NCBI GenBank assembly: GCA_048500255.1
Contig: JASNYH010000001.1
Coordinates: forward strand, 1,169,084-1,233,083
DNA length: 64,000 nucleotides
Reading direction: 5' to 3'
Source: JAMHWF01 sp048500255
GTDB lineage: Bacteria > Pseudomonadota > Gammaproteobacteria > Burkholderiales > Burkholderiaceae_C
How positions within the stretch are numbered: the stretch's first letter is position 1; each line of letters begins with the position of its first letter. This document shows, piece after piece, positions 55,836-64,000 of this stretch. The position numbers and the translations under genes were made by a program. The notes below the pieces were generated by a model that saw only the letters and a list, made by a program, of their open reading frames with translations, was not told the DNA's origin and did no database searches.

Positions 55836-57539
55836 ATGGACAGGATCTGGCTGCAGCAGTATCCCCAGGGCATCCCGGCCGAGGCCGACATCGCTGCGCA
55901 CGCATCGCTGCGCGAGCTGGTCGAGCACGCGATGGAACGCTTTCGCGCGCTGCCGGCGTACAGCAACATGGGCGTCACGCTGACGTATGACGACCTCGAC
56001 CGGCGCAGCCGCGACTTCGGCGCCTTCCTGCAAAAGAAGCTGGGCCTCGCCAAGGGCGACCGCATCGCGCTGATGATGCCCAACCTGCTGCAGTACCCGG
56101 TGGCGCTGGTCGGTGCGCTGCGCGCCGGGCTGACGGTGGTCAACACCAATCCGCAGTACAGCGCGCGCGAGCTCGAGCACCAGCTCAAGGACTCGGGCGC
56201 CAAGGCGATCGTCGTGCTCGAGAACTTCGCGCACACGCTGCAGGAGGTGCTGCAGCGCAATCCGGCGCTGAAGGTGCACGTCGTCACCACGCAGGTCGGC
56301 GACCTCTTCCCCGCCGTCAAGCGGCTGCTCGTCAACGCCGTCGTCAAGTACGCCAAGAAGATGGTGCCCGCGTGGCGCATCGACGGCGCGATCGATTTCG
56401 TCGCGGCGCTGCGCGAGGGCGGCGCGGCGACGCTCGACGCCGTGCCGGTGTCGCGCGACGACATCGCCTTCCTGCAGTACACCGGCGGCACGACCGGCGT
56501 CGCCAAGGGTGTCGTGCTGACCAACGCCAACCTGGTGGCCAACGTGCAGCAGGTCGCGCTGTGGACGACGCGCGACCTCGTCGAGGGCAAGGAGGTCGCG
56601 ATCCTGCCGCTGCCGCTGTATCACGTGTTCGCGTCGACGGTGAACCTGTGCTTCGTCAAGCTCGGCGCGCACATCGTGCTGATCACCAACCCGCGCGACC
56701 TGCCGGCCTTCGTCGCCGAGCTGCGCAAGACGCCGTTCACGGCGATCATCGGCGTCAACACGCTCTACAACGTGCTGATGAACACGCCGGCGTTCGCGCA
56801 GGTCGAGCTGCGCCACGTCAAGCTCGCCGTGGCCGGCGGCATGGCGGTGCAGCGCGCCGTGGCGCACCGCTGGAAGGCGATGACGGGCGTGCCGCTGGTC
56901 GAGGGCTACGGCCTCACCGAGACGGCGCCGGTGGCGATCGCCAACACGCTCGACATCGCCGACTGGACGGGCACGATCGGCCTGCCGATCCCGTCGACGG
57001 AAGCCGCCGTGCTCGACGACGACGGCAACGCGCTGCCGGTCGGCCAGGTCGGCGAGATCTGCATCCGCGGCCCGCAGGTGATGCGCGAGTACTGGGGCCG
57101 CCCCGACGAGACGGCCAAGGTGTTCACCGCCGACGGCTGGCTGCGCACCGGCGACATGGGCTACATGGACGAGAAGGGCTACTTCCGCATCACCGACCGC
57201 AAGAAGGACATGATCATCGTCTCGGGCTTCAAGGTGTTCCCGAACGAGGTGGAGGACGTCGTCACGATGCACCCCGGCGTGCTCGAGGCGGCGGCGATCG
57301 GCGAGCCCGACGAGAAGTCGGGCGAGGTGGTCAAGGTCGTCGTCGTCAAGAAGGTCGAGTCGCTCACCGCCGACGAGCTGCTGCAGCACTGCCGCAAGCA
57401 CCTCACCGGCTACAAGGTGCCCAAGCACGTCGAGTTCCGCACCGAGCCGCTGCCCAAGACGAACATCGGCAAGATCCTGCGCCGCGAGCTTCGCACGGCG
57501 CCCAAGCCGGCGGCTCAGCCGGCGTCGGCCGCCGGATAG
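55836..57539 (+). CDS. fadD: Long-chain fatty-acid-CoA ligase
   Basis: A 567-residue adenylate-forming enzyme close in length to E. coli FadD. Motifs: TYDDLDRRSRDFGAFLQ, LQYTGGTTGVAKGVVLTN (P loop, about 213), EGYGLTETAPVA, RTGDMGYMDEKGYF (about 433), the FACS region ITDRKKDMIIVSGFKVFPNE, and the catalytic lysine in TNIGKILRREL. It activates fatty acids for beta-oxidation or lipid reuse. Encoded beside a patatin, it could recycle fatty acids released from membranes. The strong FNR-type promoter points to induction under low oxygen. Confidence 0.92.
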   Translation: MDRIWLQQYPQGIPAEADIAAHASLRELVEHAMERFRALPAYSNMGVTLTYDDLDRRSRDFGAFLQKKLGLAKGDRIALMMPNLLQYPVALVGALRAGLTVVNTNPQYSARELEHQLKDSGAKAIVVLENFAHTLQEVLQRNPALKVHVVTTQVGDLFPAVKRLLVNAVVKYAKKMVPAWRIDGAIDFVAALREGGAATLDAVPVSRDDIAFLQYTGGTTGVAKGVVLTNANLVANVQQVALWTTRDLVEGKEVAILPLPLYHVFASTVNLCFVKLGAHIVLITNPRDLPAFVAELRKTPFTAIIGVNTLYNVLMNTPAFAQVELRHVKLAVAGGMAVQRAVAHRWKAMTGVPLVEGYGLTETAPVAIANTLDIADWTGTIGLPIPSTEAAVLDDDGNALPVGQVGEICIRGPQVMREYWGRPDETAKVFTADGWLRTGDMGYMDEKGYFRITDRKKDMIIVSGFKVFPNEVEDVVTMHPGVLEAAAIGEPDEKSGEVVKVVVVKKVESLTADELLQHCRKHLTGYKVPKHVEFRTEPLPKTNIGKILRRELRTAPKPAAQPASAAG

Positions 57540-58168
57540 CCCACCGTCTGCGCGAGCAGCACCTCGGCGTCGTGCGCGAGGCCGAGCGCGTCGGCGATCG
57601 CGTCGCGGTCGATCCACGCGCGCAGCACCGTCGCCAGGCCGTTCGCCGCGCAGAACAGGTAGACGTTCTGCGCCGCCGCGCCGGCCGCCACGGCCGCGTA
57701 GCTGCTGCGCTGCGTGGCCGGCACCAGCCGCATGCGCGAATGGTCGGCGACGTAGACGAGGTCGAGCGGCGCCTCGTCGACGAAATCCTGGTAGCCGGTG
57801 ACGCGGCGCAGATCGAGCGCGGCGACGAGCACCAGCGCGTGCGACGCCGCGTCGTAGCGGTAGGCGCCCTCGGGCAGCGCGACGTAGACGTCGATCTCGC
57901 GCGCGTCGAGCGCCGAAGGCGTGGTGCGCCGGCCGTCGTCGCGGTTGACGCCGTCGGCCGACCACAGCAGTGCGCCGAGCAGTTCGGCCGGCAGCGCATC
58001 GCGGCGGAACTCGCGCTGCGAGTGCCTCCGCGCCAGCGCCTCGGCGAGTGCCATGCCGCCGCTGCGCGGAGCGGGCGGCAGTGCGATGCGCGGTGCCGCG
58101 TCGCCCTTGCCGGGCTCGGGCCGCAGCCGGCCCATGGCGCCGAGCGCGAGCTTGGTGAGCATGTTCAT
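57515..58168 (-). CDS. SagB/nitroreductase-family oxidoreductase
   Basis: A 217-residue protein with the FMN-binding nitroreductase fold: RRHSQREFRRDALPAELLGA (about 48-67), LLWSADGVNRDDGRRT, and APAGAAAQNVYLFCAANGLA-like helix (about 155-175). It is of the SagB-type group that acts on small molecules or peptides. No thiazole/oxazole biosynthesis genes are nearby, so it is likely a stand-alone oxidoreductase. Its 3' end overlaps the convergent FadD gene by 25 bases. The repeat at 58169 touches its ATG. Confidence 0.82.
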   Translation of the reverse strand: MNMLTKLALGAMGRLRPEPGKGDAAPRIALPPAPRSGGMALAEALARRHSQREFRRDALPAELLGALLWSADGVNRDDGRRTTPSALDAREIDVYVALPEGAYRYDAASHALVLVAALDLRRVTGYQDFVDEAPLDLVYVADHSRMRLVPATQRSSYAAVAAGAAAQNVYLFCAANGLATVLRAWIDRDAIADALGLAHDAEVLLAQTVGYPAADAG

Positions 58169-58262
58169 GACAGCCCCTCGTCTGGGTACGTCGGCCGATC
58201 CCCCGACGCGATCGCGGGCCGGCCCGGGGCGGCCCGGCGCTCGTCCCGCGGCGCGTGAGTGA
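58169..58262 (-). repeat. GC-rich intergenic repeat ending at a start codon, copy 3
   Basis: The plus strand reads CCCCTCGTC, GGTACGTCGGCCG, GCGGGCCGGCCCGGGGCGG and CCCGGCGCTCG, in the same order as at 37178-37305. On the minus strand it ends GACGAGGGGCTGTC right before the ATG at 58168. It occupies most of the gap between the nitroreductase and beta-CASP genes. Confidence 0.7.
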
Positions 58263-58291
58263 GGACGGAATGACTCATGGATCAGGTTTCG

Positions 58292-59647
58292 TCAAAGCTC
58301 GAACGTCGCGCCGTGGTCGGGGGCGCGCGCCGGCCAGCCGAAGCGCTCCTCGATTGCGTGGCGCAGCGCGTCGGCGGCCACCGTTTCGCCGTGCGTGACG
58401 AAGACGCGCTTCGGCGGCCGCGGCATGCGCCCCACCCAGTCGAGCAGTTCGTCGCGGTCGGCGTGCGCCGACAGCGAGTCGAGGTTGGCCACCTCGGCGC
58501 GGATCGGCACGTAGGCGCCATGGATCTTCACCGCTTCGGCGCCGGCGACGATCGACGCGCCACGCGTGCCGGGCGCCTGGTAGCCGGCGAACAGGATGGT
58601 GTTGCGGCGGTCGGGCGCATAGGCCTTGAGGTGGTGCAGGACGCGCCCGCCGGTGGCCATGCCGCTGGCCGACACGATGACGGCTGGATGGCGCAGCTCG
58701 TTCAGGCGCATCGAGTCCTCGACGCTGTTGATGAAGGTCGCCGAGCTGCACATCGCGTGGGCCTGCGCCGCGTCGAGCCGGTGGTCGGCGCGGTGGCGGC
58801 GGTACAGCAGCGTCGCGTCGGCCGCCATCGGGCTGTTCAGGTAGACCGGCACCCGCGGGATGCGGCGCTCGGCCTTCAGGCGGTGCAGCGCCCACAGCAG
58901 CATCTGCGCGCGGCCCACGGCGAAGGCCGGGATGATGACGACGCCGCCGCGCGCCGCCGTGCGGTTGACGACCTCGGCCAGCTCCGTCAGCGGATCGCCC
59001 GCCTCGTGCAGCCGGTCGCCGTAGGTCGACTCGACGACGAGCGTGTCGGCGGCCTCGGGCGCTTCGGGCGGCTTCATCACGAGATCCTGACTGCGGCCGA
59101 GGTCACCCGAGAACAGCAGCGAGTGCCCGCCCCACGACACGTGCACGCTCGATGCCCCGACGATGTGGCCGGCGCGGTGCAGACGCACCTGCACGCCGGG
59201 CAGCGGCTCGAAGGCGTGGCCGAAGTCGTGCGTTTCGAAGCGCTCGAGCGCCGCGACGGCCTCCTGCTCCGTATACAGCGGCAGCGCCGGACGGTGCTTG
59301 CTGAAGCCCTTGCGGTTGGCGTACTGCGCCTCCTCCTCGAGCAGGTGACCGCTGTCGGGCAGCAGCAGGCGGCACAGGTCGAGCGTGCCGGCCGAGCAAT
59401 GCAGCGCGCCTCGGTAGCCGAGCTTGAGCAGCCGCGGCACGAAGCCGCTGTGGTCGAGGTGGGCATGCGTCAGCACGCAGGCGTCGATCTCCTTCGGCGG
59501 GAACGGCAGCGCGTCCCAGTTGCGCAACCGCAGCTCCTTGACGCCCTGGAACAGGCCGCAGTCGACGAGGAGCTGGCAGCCCTCGTGTTCGAGCAGGTAT
59601 TTCGAGCCGGTGACGGTGCCGGCGCCACCGAAGAAACGGATGCGCAT
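58292..59647 (-). CDS. Metallo-beta-lactamase / beta-CASP ribonuclease-like protein
   Basis: A 451-residue protein. Zinc ligands of the MBL fold are visible: THAHLDHSG (about 60-68), HIVGASSV with H near 160, and SGDLGRS (Asp near 181). A beta-CASP insertion follows (about 200-370) with VPVYLNSPMAADATLLY, and the last MBL histidines in SLSAHADRDELLDW and FVTHGE. This is the YSH1/CPSF73-like COG1236 group; it cleaves RNA. It is the upstream neighbour of the nitroreductase and divergent from the universal stress protein. Confidence 0.92.
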   Translation of the reverse strand: MRIRFFGGAGTVTGSKYLLEHEGCQLLVDCGLFQGVKELRLRNWDALPFPPKEIDACVLTHAHLDHSGFVPRLLKLGYRGALHCSAGTLDLCRLLLPDSGHLLEEEAQYANRKGFSKHRPALPLYTEQEAVAALERFETHDFGHAFEPLPGVQVRLHRAGHIVGASSVHVSWGGHSLLFSGDLGRSQDLVMKPPEAPEAADTLVVESTYGDRLHEAGDPLTELAEVVNRTAARGGVVIIPAFAVGRAQMLLWALHRLKAERRIPRVPVYLNSPMAADATLLYRRHRADHRLDAAQAHAMCSSATFINSVEDSMRLNELRHPAVIVSASGMATGGRVLHHLKAYAPDRRNTILFAGYQAPGTRGASIVAGAEAVKIHGAYVPIRAEVANLDSLSAHADRDELLDWVGRMPRPPKRVFVTHGETVAADALRHAIEERFGWPARAPDHGATFEL

Positions 59648-59804
59648 CGTGAGCCGGATTGTGCGGCCTGCGCGACGCGGCCCGGAACTCCGGATACCAG
59701 CCCATCGCGCCCGCGGCGAGCGCCATCGGGCGACGGCGTCGCGCCGTGGTAGCGTACGGCCCGTGCCCGATTGCCGCGCTGCGCCCGCCGCGGCGGCGGC
59801 CGAT

Positions 59805-59846
59805 TTGACCTGGATCAGTACGGCAGGCGACACGTCTGCCTACAGT
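59805..59846 (+). promoter_or_regulatory. FNR-type promoter of the universal stress protein operon
   Basis: TTGACCTGGATCAG at 59805-59818 is close to the FNR consensus TTGAT-N4-ATCAA. TACAGT at 59841-59846 starts 36 bases after its first base. The transcript should begin near 59853-59854, about 25 bases before the ATG at 59879. Confidence 0.8.
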
Positions 59847-59878
59847 CGGTGCAAACCCGTAGCGGAGTATCTCCCCCC

Positions 59879-60319
59879 ATGTACAGGAACCTGCTGGTGC
59901 CGGTCGACGGCAACGAGCTGTCGAGCAAGGCCATGCGCAGCAGCATCGAGCTGGCGACGCAGCTCGGCGCGACGATCACGGCCTTCGTCGCCGAGCCGCT
60001 GCCGCCGCCGCCGGCGATCGGCCGCCCCAACGACATGCTGCTCGAGGCGGAGGAGTTCCACGCGCGCGCCGGCCGCCACGCGCGGCAGGTGCTGAGCTCG
60101 TTCGAGGAGCAGGCGCGCGCCGCCGGCGTCGGCTTTGCCGGCCACTTCGCCGAGACGGCCGACGTCGCCGAGGCGATCGCCGAGGCCGCCCAGGCGCATG
60201 CCTGCGACATGATCGTGATGGTGACGCACGGCCGCGGGCCCTTCGGCGAGTTGCTGTTCGGCTCGCAGACCAAACAGGTGATGGCGCAGACGCGCGTGCC
60301 GCTGCTGGTGCTGCATTGA
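59879..60319 (+). CDS. Universal stress protein
   Basis: A 146-residue UspA-fold protein: NLLVPVDGNELSSKAMRSS (start), then the ATP-binding motif MVTHGRGPFGELLFGSQTKQ (about 118-137) matching G2xG9GS-type. It binds ATP and helps survival during growth arrest. In many betaproteobacteria usp genes are FNR/ANR targets, in line with the site at 59805. It is the first gene of an operon with a flavoprotein and NnrS. The stop overlaps the next ATG (TGATG). Confidence 0.92.
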   Translation: MYRNLLVPVDGNELSSKAMRSSIELATQLGATITAFVAEPLPPPPAIGRPNDMLLEAEEFHARAGRHARQVLSSFEEQARAAGVGFAGHFAETADVAEAIAEAAQAHACDMIVMVTHGRGPFGELLFGSQTKQVMAQTRVPLLVLH

Positions 60320-61545
60320 TGATCGCCTCCGACCTGAAGCCGTTGCTCGAGCGCAGCGGACTCGCCGCCCTCAAGCTCGCCGGCCGCACGCTGCTGCCGA
60401 TCGTGCAGGGGGGCATGGGCATCGGCGTGTCGGCGCACCGGCTGGCCGGCGCCGTCGCCGCCACCGGCGGCGTGGGCACGCTGTCGGCGGTCGACCTGCG
60501 CCGCCACCACCCCGACCTGATGGAGCGCACGCGCCGCGTCGGCCTCGGCCCGGCGGCCAAGGCGGCGATCGACGCCGCCAACCTGATCGCGCTCGAGCGC
60601 GAGATCGGCGCCGCGCGCAAGCTTGCCGGCGGCCTGGGACTGCTGGCGATGAACGTGATGCGTGCCGTCAGCGAGTACGCGCCCTACGTCAAGCGCTCGC
60701 TCGAATGCGGCATCGATGCCGTCGTGGTCGGCGCCGGGCTGCCGCTGGACCTGCCCGAACTGGCGGCCGACCACCCGGATGCGCTGCTCGTGCCGATCCT
60801 GTCGGACGCGCGCGGCGTGCAGCTCGTCGTGCGCAAGTGGGAGCGCAAGAAGCGCATGCCCGATGCCATCGTGCTCGAGCACCCGGGGCGCGCCGGCGGC
60901 CACCTCGGCGCGGCGCGCATCGAAGATCTCGCCGACCCGCGCTTCGACTTCGAGCGTGTCGTGCCCGAGACGATCGCCGTGCTGCGCGCGGCGGGCATCG
61001 AGCACACGCCCGTGATCGCCGCCGGCGGCATCCGGACGCACGCCGACATCCGCCGCATGCAGTCGCTCGGCGCGGCAGCGGTGCAGCTCGGCACGCCGTT
61101 CGCGGTGACGAGCGAGTGCGACGCGCATCCCGAGTTCAAGCGCGTGCTCGCCGAGGCGCGCGACGAGGACATGGTCGAGTTCACCAGCGTCGCCGGCCTG
61201 CCGGCGCGTGCCGTCAAGACGCCGTGGCTCGCCAACTACCTGCGCATGGAAAGCCGCCTGCAGGCCGCCGCCAAGGTCAAGGAGCGCTGCACGAAGGTGT
61301 TCGACTGCCTGGCGCAGTGCGGGCTGCGCGACGGCAAGGCCGACTGGGGCCAGTTCTGCATCGACCAGCAGCTCGCCGCCGCGCTCGAGGGCAACGTGCG
61401 CTCGGGCCTGTTCTTCCGCGGCCGCGGCACGCTGCCCTTCGGCACGCAGATCCGCAGCGTGCGCGAGCTGATGGTGCGCCTGCTCGGCGCCGATGCGCCT
61501 GTGCCGGCGTTGAACGCCGCCGAACTGAGCGTCGCCGCCGCCTGA
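60319..61545 (+). CDS. Nitronate-monooxygenase/NAD(P)H-flavin oxidoreductase-like protein
   Basis: A 408-residue TIM-barrel flavoprotein. It has LPIVQGGMGIGVSAHRLAGA (about 30-50), VVVGAGLPLDLPEL, the phosphate-binding GGRAG-like segment HPGRAGGHLG, and PVIAAGGIRTHADIRRM (about 231-247). The C-terminal 100 residues carry FDCLAQCGLRDGKADWGQFC, with cysteines not typical of nitronate monooxygenase. It resembles the 2-nitropropane dioxygenase-like enoyl-reductase group (FabK-like). The reaction is not certain. It is translated with the stress protein and precedes NnrS by 19 bases. Confidence 0.85.
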   Translation: MIASDLKPLLERSGLAALKLAGRTLLPIVQGGMGIGVSAHRLAGAVAATGGVGTLSAVDLRRHHPDLMERTRRVGLGPAAKAAIDAANLIALEREIGAARKLAGGLGLLAMNVMRAVSEYAPYVKRSLECGIDAVVVGAGLPLDLPELAADHPDALLVPILSDARGVQLVVRKWERKKRMPDAIVLEHPGRAGGHLGAARIEDLADPRFDFERVVPETIAVLRAAGIEHTPVIAAGGIRTHADIRRMQSLGAAAVQLGTPFAVTSECDAHPEFKRVLAEARDEDMVEFTSVAGLPARAVKTPWLANYLRMESRLQAAAKVKERCTKVFDCLAQCGLRDGKADWGQFCIDQQLAAALEGNVRSGLFFRGRGTLPFGTQIRSVRELMVRLLGADAPVPALNAAELSVAAA

Positions 61546-61564
61546 CCGCGTCGTCAGCGGCGGC

Positions 61565-62833
61565 ATGATGCGGGGCATGAGCCCCGCGAAGCCGACGCCG
61601 CCGACCGACACACGCTGGCGCTGGCGCCGCCTCGTCGACGCGCCGCACCGCATCGCCTTCTTCGGCGGCGCCTGCCTGTTCGCCGTCGCCGGCGTGTGGT
61701 GGGCCGCGGCGCTGATCGCGCGCACGCACGCCGTCGGCTGGCCGTGGGCCGTGCCGAGCGGCGTCGCCCACGCGCTCGTGCTCGGCTACGGCGCGCTGCC
61801 GTTCTACTTCGCAGGCTTTCTCGCCACGACGCTGCCCAAGTGGCTGGCGCATCCTGCGCTGCCCGCGGCGCTGCTGCGGGCGCCCGTCGTCGCGGCGCTC
61901 GCCGGCTGGGCGCTGGCGCTGGCCGGCGTGCACGGCTCGCGCCTCGCGGCGGCGGCCGGCGTGGCGCTCGTCGCCGCCGCGCATGCGGCCGTGCTGCAGG
62001 TGCTGGCGCGAGTGCTGCGCGACGGCGTCGCCGCCGACCGGCTGCATGCGCGCTGCGCCGTCGCCGGCTATGCCGCCACGGTGGCGGCGCTCGTCGCCGC
62101 CGCCGTCGCGCTGGCTTCCGGCGCCGACGGCGCGGCGCGCGCCGCGCTCGCCGTCGGGCTGTGGGGCGGTGTGGGCGTCGTGTTCGCCGCCGCGCTGCAC
62201 CGCCTCGTGCCCTTCTTCGGCGCCGCCGCGCTGCCGCTGCTGGACGAACGCTGGCCCGCCTGGCTGCTGTGGACGCTGCTCGGCACGCTGGCCTTCGAGG
62301 CCGCGACGACGCTCGCCGATGCCGCCGGCGTGCCGCTGCCGCCGGCCGCGCGTGGCGCGTTCGAGACGCTCGTCGCCACCGTGCTGCTCACGCTGGCCGT
62401 GCGCTGGGCCATGGTGCAGAACCTGCGGCTGCGCCTGATCGCGATGCTGCACCTGGGCTTCGTGTGGCTCGGCGTGGCCATCGCGCTGTCGGCGGCGTCG
62501 CAGTGGCTCGAAGCCGCCGGCCAGCGTGGGCTCGCGCCGGCGCCGCTGCACGCGCTGGCGGCCGGCTGCTACGGCAGCGTGCTGCTGGCGATGGGCACGC
62601 GCGTGTCGGCCGGGCTGTCGGGGCGCACGATCGCCGCCGACGACGTCACGTGGCGACTGTTCGGCGTGCTGCAACTCGCGGTGCTGGCGCGCGTCGCCGC
62701 CGAGCTTTGGCCCGGCGCGGCGCGCTGGCTGCTGCCGCTGGCAGCGCTCGCCTGGGCCGCGGCGACGGCGACGTGGGCGGCGCGCCTCGCGCTCTGGTAC
62801 GGCCGGCCGCGCGTCGACGGGCGGCCGGGCTGA
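61565..62833 (+). CDS. nnrS: NnrS-family membrane protein
   Basis: A 422-residue inner-membrane protein with about twelve hydrophobic helices. Family pieces include LVDAPHRIAFFGGACLFA (start), GVAHALVLGYGALPFYFAGFLATTLPKWL, ALHRLVPFFG and HALAAGCYGSVLLAMGTRVSAGLSGR. NnrS proteins carry heme and copper and protect cells against nitric oxide; many are under NO- or oxygen-responsive FNR-family control. The start could be at 61565, 61568 or 61577. It is the third gene of the stress protein operon. Confidence 0.88.
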   Translation: MMRGMSPAKPTPPTDTRWRWRRLVDAPHRIAFFGGACLFAVAGVWWAAALIARTHAVGWPWAVPSGVAHALVLGYGALPFYFAGFLATTLPKWLAHPALPAALLRAPVVAALAGWALALAGVHGSRLAAAAGVALVAAAHAAVLQVLARVLRDGVAADRLHARCAVAGYAATVAALVAAAVALASGADGAARAALAVGLWGGVGVVFAAALHRLVPFFGAAALPLLDERWPAWLLWTLLGTLAFEAATTLADAAGVPLPPAARGAFETLVATVLLTLAVRWAMVQNLRLRLIAMLHLGFVWLGVAIALSAASQWLEAAGQRGLAPAPLHALAAGCYGSVLLAMGTRVSAGLSGRTIAADDVTWRLFGVLQLAVLARVAAELWPGAARWLLPLAALAWAAATATWAARLALWYGRPRVDGRPG

Positions 62834-62864
62834 GGCCGCGCTGCCCGCGGCGGCGAGTGGCTTT

Positions 62865-63968
62865 TCAGGCCGCCTTGCGCCGCCAGCGCCGCGCCGCCGC
62901 GACCATCGTCGCCGCGAACAGCACGACCGCCAGTGCGTTGCCGGCCGCGCCCGCGGCGCGCCACGCCGGCGCCTCGGCCAGCGCACCGGCGGCGCGCAGC
63001 GCGAGCGACGCGTGCAGCAGCGCCAGCGGCGCATAGAACGAGGCGCCGAAGTCGAGCCGGATGCGCGCCAGCGCCGGCAGGATGACGGGCGCGTGCGCCA
63101 TCACCATCGCGACGACGAAGCCCAGGCCGATGGCGTGCAGCGCCACGTCGCGCGCCGCCGCCATGCCTGCCGCCATCGCGATCCACGCGACGCCGCCCAC
63201 GCCGAGCCAGACGTAGCCGCCGAGCAGGCACACCGCCATGTAGCGCGACAGGCCGTGCGCGCGCACCGTGCGCGTGGCGATGTCGAAGCGGCCGAGCCAC
63301 AGCGCCAGCGCGGCAAGCGCTGCGCCATGCAGTGCGCCGCCGAGCGCGGGGCGCCAGGCGCCGAGCAGCGCGCCGGCCAGCAGCGCCGCGACGATGGCGA
63401 CGAGCAGCGGCTGCGCCGCCGGGCGGCGGCGCATCAGGCGCGTCATCTCGAGCCGCTCGGCGGCGATCGTGACGACGAGGAAGTCGAAGCCGAGTGCGAT
63501 CGCCGCCGCGCTGCCGACGCCCGCCGCGACGAGCGCCACATTGCCGGCGAGCCAGGCCGCCGACGCGACGACGAGCAGCGCCGTGTGCGCCGCGCGCTGG
63601 CGCCGCCACAGCGCGATGCCGACAGCCAGCAGCGCCGCCGCCGCGACGACGAGCAGGGTCGCACCGCTGCGGTACAGACCCGCCAGCATGGCCAGCGCGC
63701 CGAGTGCCGACGCGACGGGCGCCGCCCAGGCGGCACGCGTGCCGTGCGCGACGGCGCGCTCGATGCCGATCACGCTGCCGAAGAAGCCGCCGACGAGCAG
63801 CGCGGCGTGCAGCGCCGCCGCCTCGCCGAGCAGCGCCCCGGTGCCGGGCGACGGCAGCGGCAGGCCGGCGCGCGTCAGCCCGCCGGCCAGGCCGGCGAGC
63901 AGCGCGAGCGCGGACGCGCCCATGAGCGCGAGGCGCGAGCGCAGCCGCGGCGCGGCCTTCGGCGTCAC
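62865..63968 (-). CDS. NnrS-like polytopic membrane protein
   Basis: A 367-residue protein with about eleven hydrophobic helices. It lacks the long NnrS signature but shares HAALLVGGFFGSVIGIERAV, LHAIGLGFVVAMVMAHAPVI and histidines in helices. These resemble the C-terminal half of NnrS or a related heme/copper membrane protein. The GTG at 63968 overlaps the stop of the gene before it (GTGA). It faces the NnrS gene convergently. Function is inferred only from weak similarity and location. Confidence 0.65.
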   Translation of the reverse strand: MTPKAAPRLRSRLALMGASALALLAGLAGGLTRAGLPLPSPGTGALLGEAAALHAALLVGGFFGSVIGIERAVAHGTRAAWAAPVASALGALAMLAGLYRSGATLLVVAAAALLAVGIALWRRQRAAHTALLVVASAAWLAGNVALVAAGVGSAAAIALGFDFLVVTIAAERLEMTRLMRRRPAAQPLLVAIVAALLAGALLGAWRPALGGALHGAALAALALWLGRFDIATRTVRAHGLSRYMAVCLLGGYVWLGVGGVAWIAMAAGMAAARDVALHAIGLGFVVAMVMAHAPVILPALARIRLDFGASFYAPLALLHASLALRAAGALAEAPAWRAAGAAGNALAVVLFAATMVAAARRWRRKAA

Positions 63969-64000
63969 CACCCCATGAAGCGCCGTGCGCGCTCGCTCAT
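63965..64000 (-). CDS. 3' end of an unidentified gene
   Basis: The minus strand carries an open frame entering from beyond the window and ending ...RARRFMGW followed by TGA at 63967-63965. It overlaps the GTG of the NnrS-like gene by four bases, so the two are coupled. The visible 11 residues do not allow identification. Confidence 0.5.
   Translation of the reverse strand: MSERARRFMGW

Noticed and set aside
57515..58168. SagB-like protein marking a thiazole/oxazole-modified peptide cluster
   Set aside because: No YcaO, SagC or precursor peptide gene is present within the window.
58275..58291. FNR-like site near TTGACGAAACCTGA on the minus strand
   Set aside because: The right half lacks CAA, no -10 lies 35 bases away, and it sits at the 3' end of the beta-CASP gene.

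Overview
The window is about 70% GC, densely coded, with short intergenic gaps, many 1- to 4-base start/stop overlaps (ATGA, GTGA, TGATG) and frequent GTG starts. Gene content (ACR3/ArsC arsenic cluster, PHA-type CoA metabolism, NnrS, CbpA/CbpM, many c-di-GMP genes, a Crp/Fnr regulator) fits a betaproteobacterium of the order Burkholderiales, probably near the Rubrivivax/Leptothrix group. That placement is inference from composition and gene content. I saw no rRNA, tRNA, CRISPR array, IS element or prophage.

Layout. 1-3717: arsenic and redox cluster (permease tail, thioredoxin-like protein, leaderless arsR with an operator over its start codon, arsC, acr3, and an ATP-grasp-like gene coupled to acr3). 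3731-6379: small membrane proteins and a kinase/ATPase fusion. 6528-11221: remnant of a hydrolase, then an ABC ATPase, FtsX-type permease and HlyD adaptor. 11309-17347: stress and fermentation genes (DUF883/holin-like membrane proteins, two zinc alcohol dehydrogenases, hemerythrin, a PaaK-like CoA ligase, Hsp20). 17415-20900: response regulator, hybrid kinase, and a diheme cytochrome with an internal duplication. 21035-29455: a divergent signalling island. One arm is FIST protein plus histidine kinase. The other is EAL/REC, HDOD, REC-HD-GYP and REC proteins. Both arms have sigma-28-type promoters. 29510-33992: Crp/Fnr regulator, a transcarbamylase-like protein lacking its carbamoyl-phosphate motif, and an ADP-forming acyl-CoA synthetase/acetyltransferase. 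34087-39925: methyltransferase, then a TonB receptor / YfiR / hybrid kinase operon. 40046-45049: flavodoxin, then a block of about five genes on both strands broken by many frameshifts. 45066-48580: CbpA/CbpM and a YcbB/YcbK cell-wall pair. 48642-54653: an operon of hypothetical protein, ribosome hibernation factor, acyl-CoA synthetase, E1 alpha, E1 beta, E2 and an acyl carrier protein. 54740-64000: patatin, FadD, nitroreductase, beta-CASP nuclease, universal stress protein, nitronate-monooxygenase-like flavoprotein and two NnrS-type membrane proteins.

Unifying signal. At least ten sites resembling TTGAC-N4-(A/G/C)(T/G)CAA precede transcription units, each with a TAnnnT-like -10 element starting 35 or 36 bases after the first base of the site. 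This is the geometry of a class II FNR-type promoter (site centred at -41.5). The controlled units carry alcohol dehydrogenases, Hsp20, universal stress protein, hibernation factor, pyruvate-dehydrogenase-like genes, FadD, flavodoxin and NnrS. The window therefore looks like part of a low-oxygen or low-energy survival regulon, with a candidate regulator at 29510-30238. Three of these units, plus arsR and the response regulator at 17415, appear to have the transcription start on or next to the start codon, i.e. leaderless mRNAs. A family of GC-rich intergenic repeats ends directly at, or just upstream of, several start codons.
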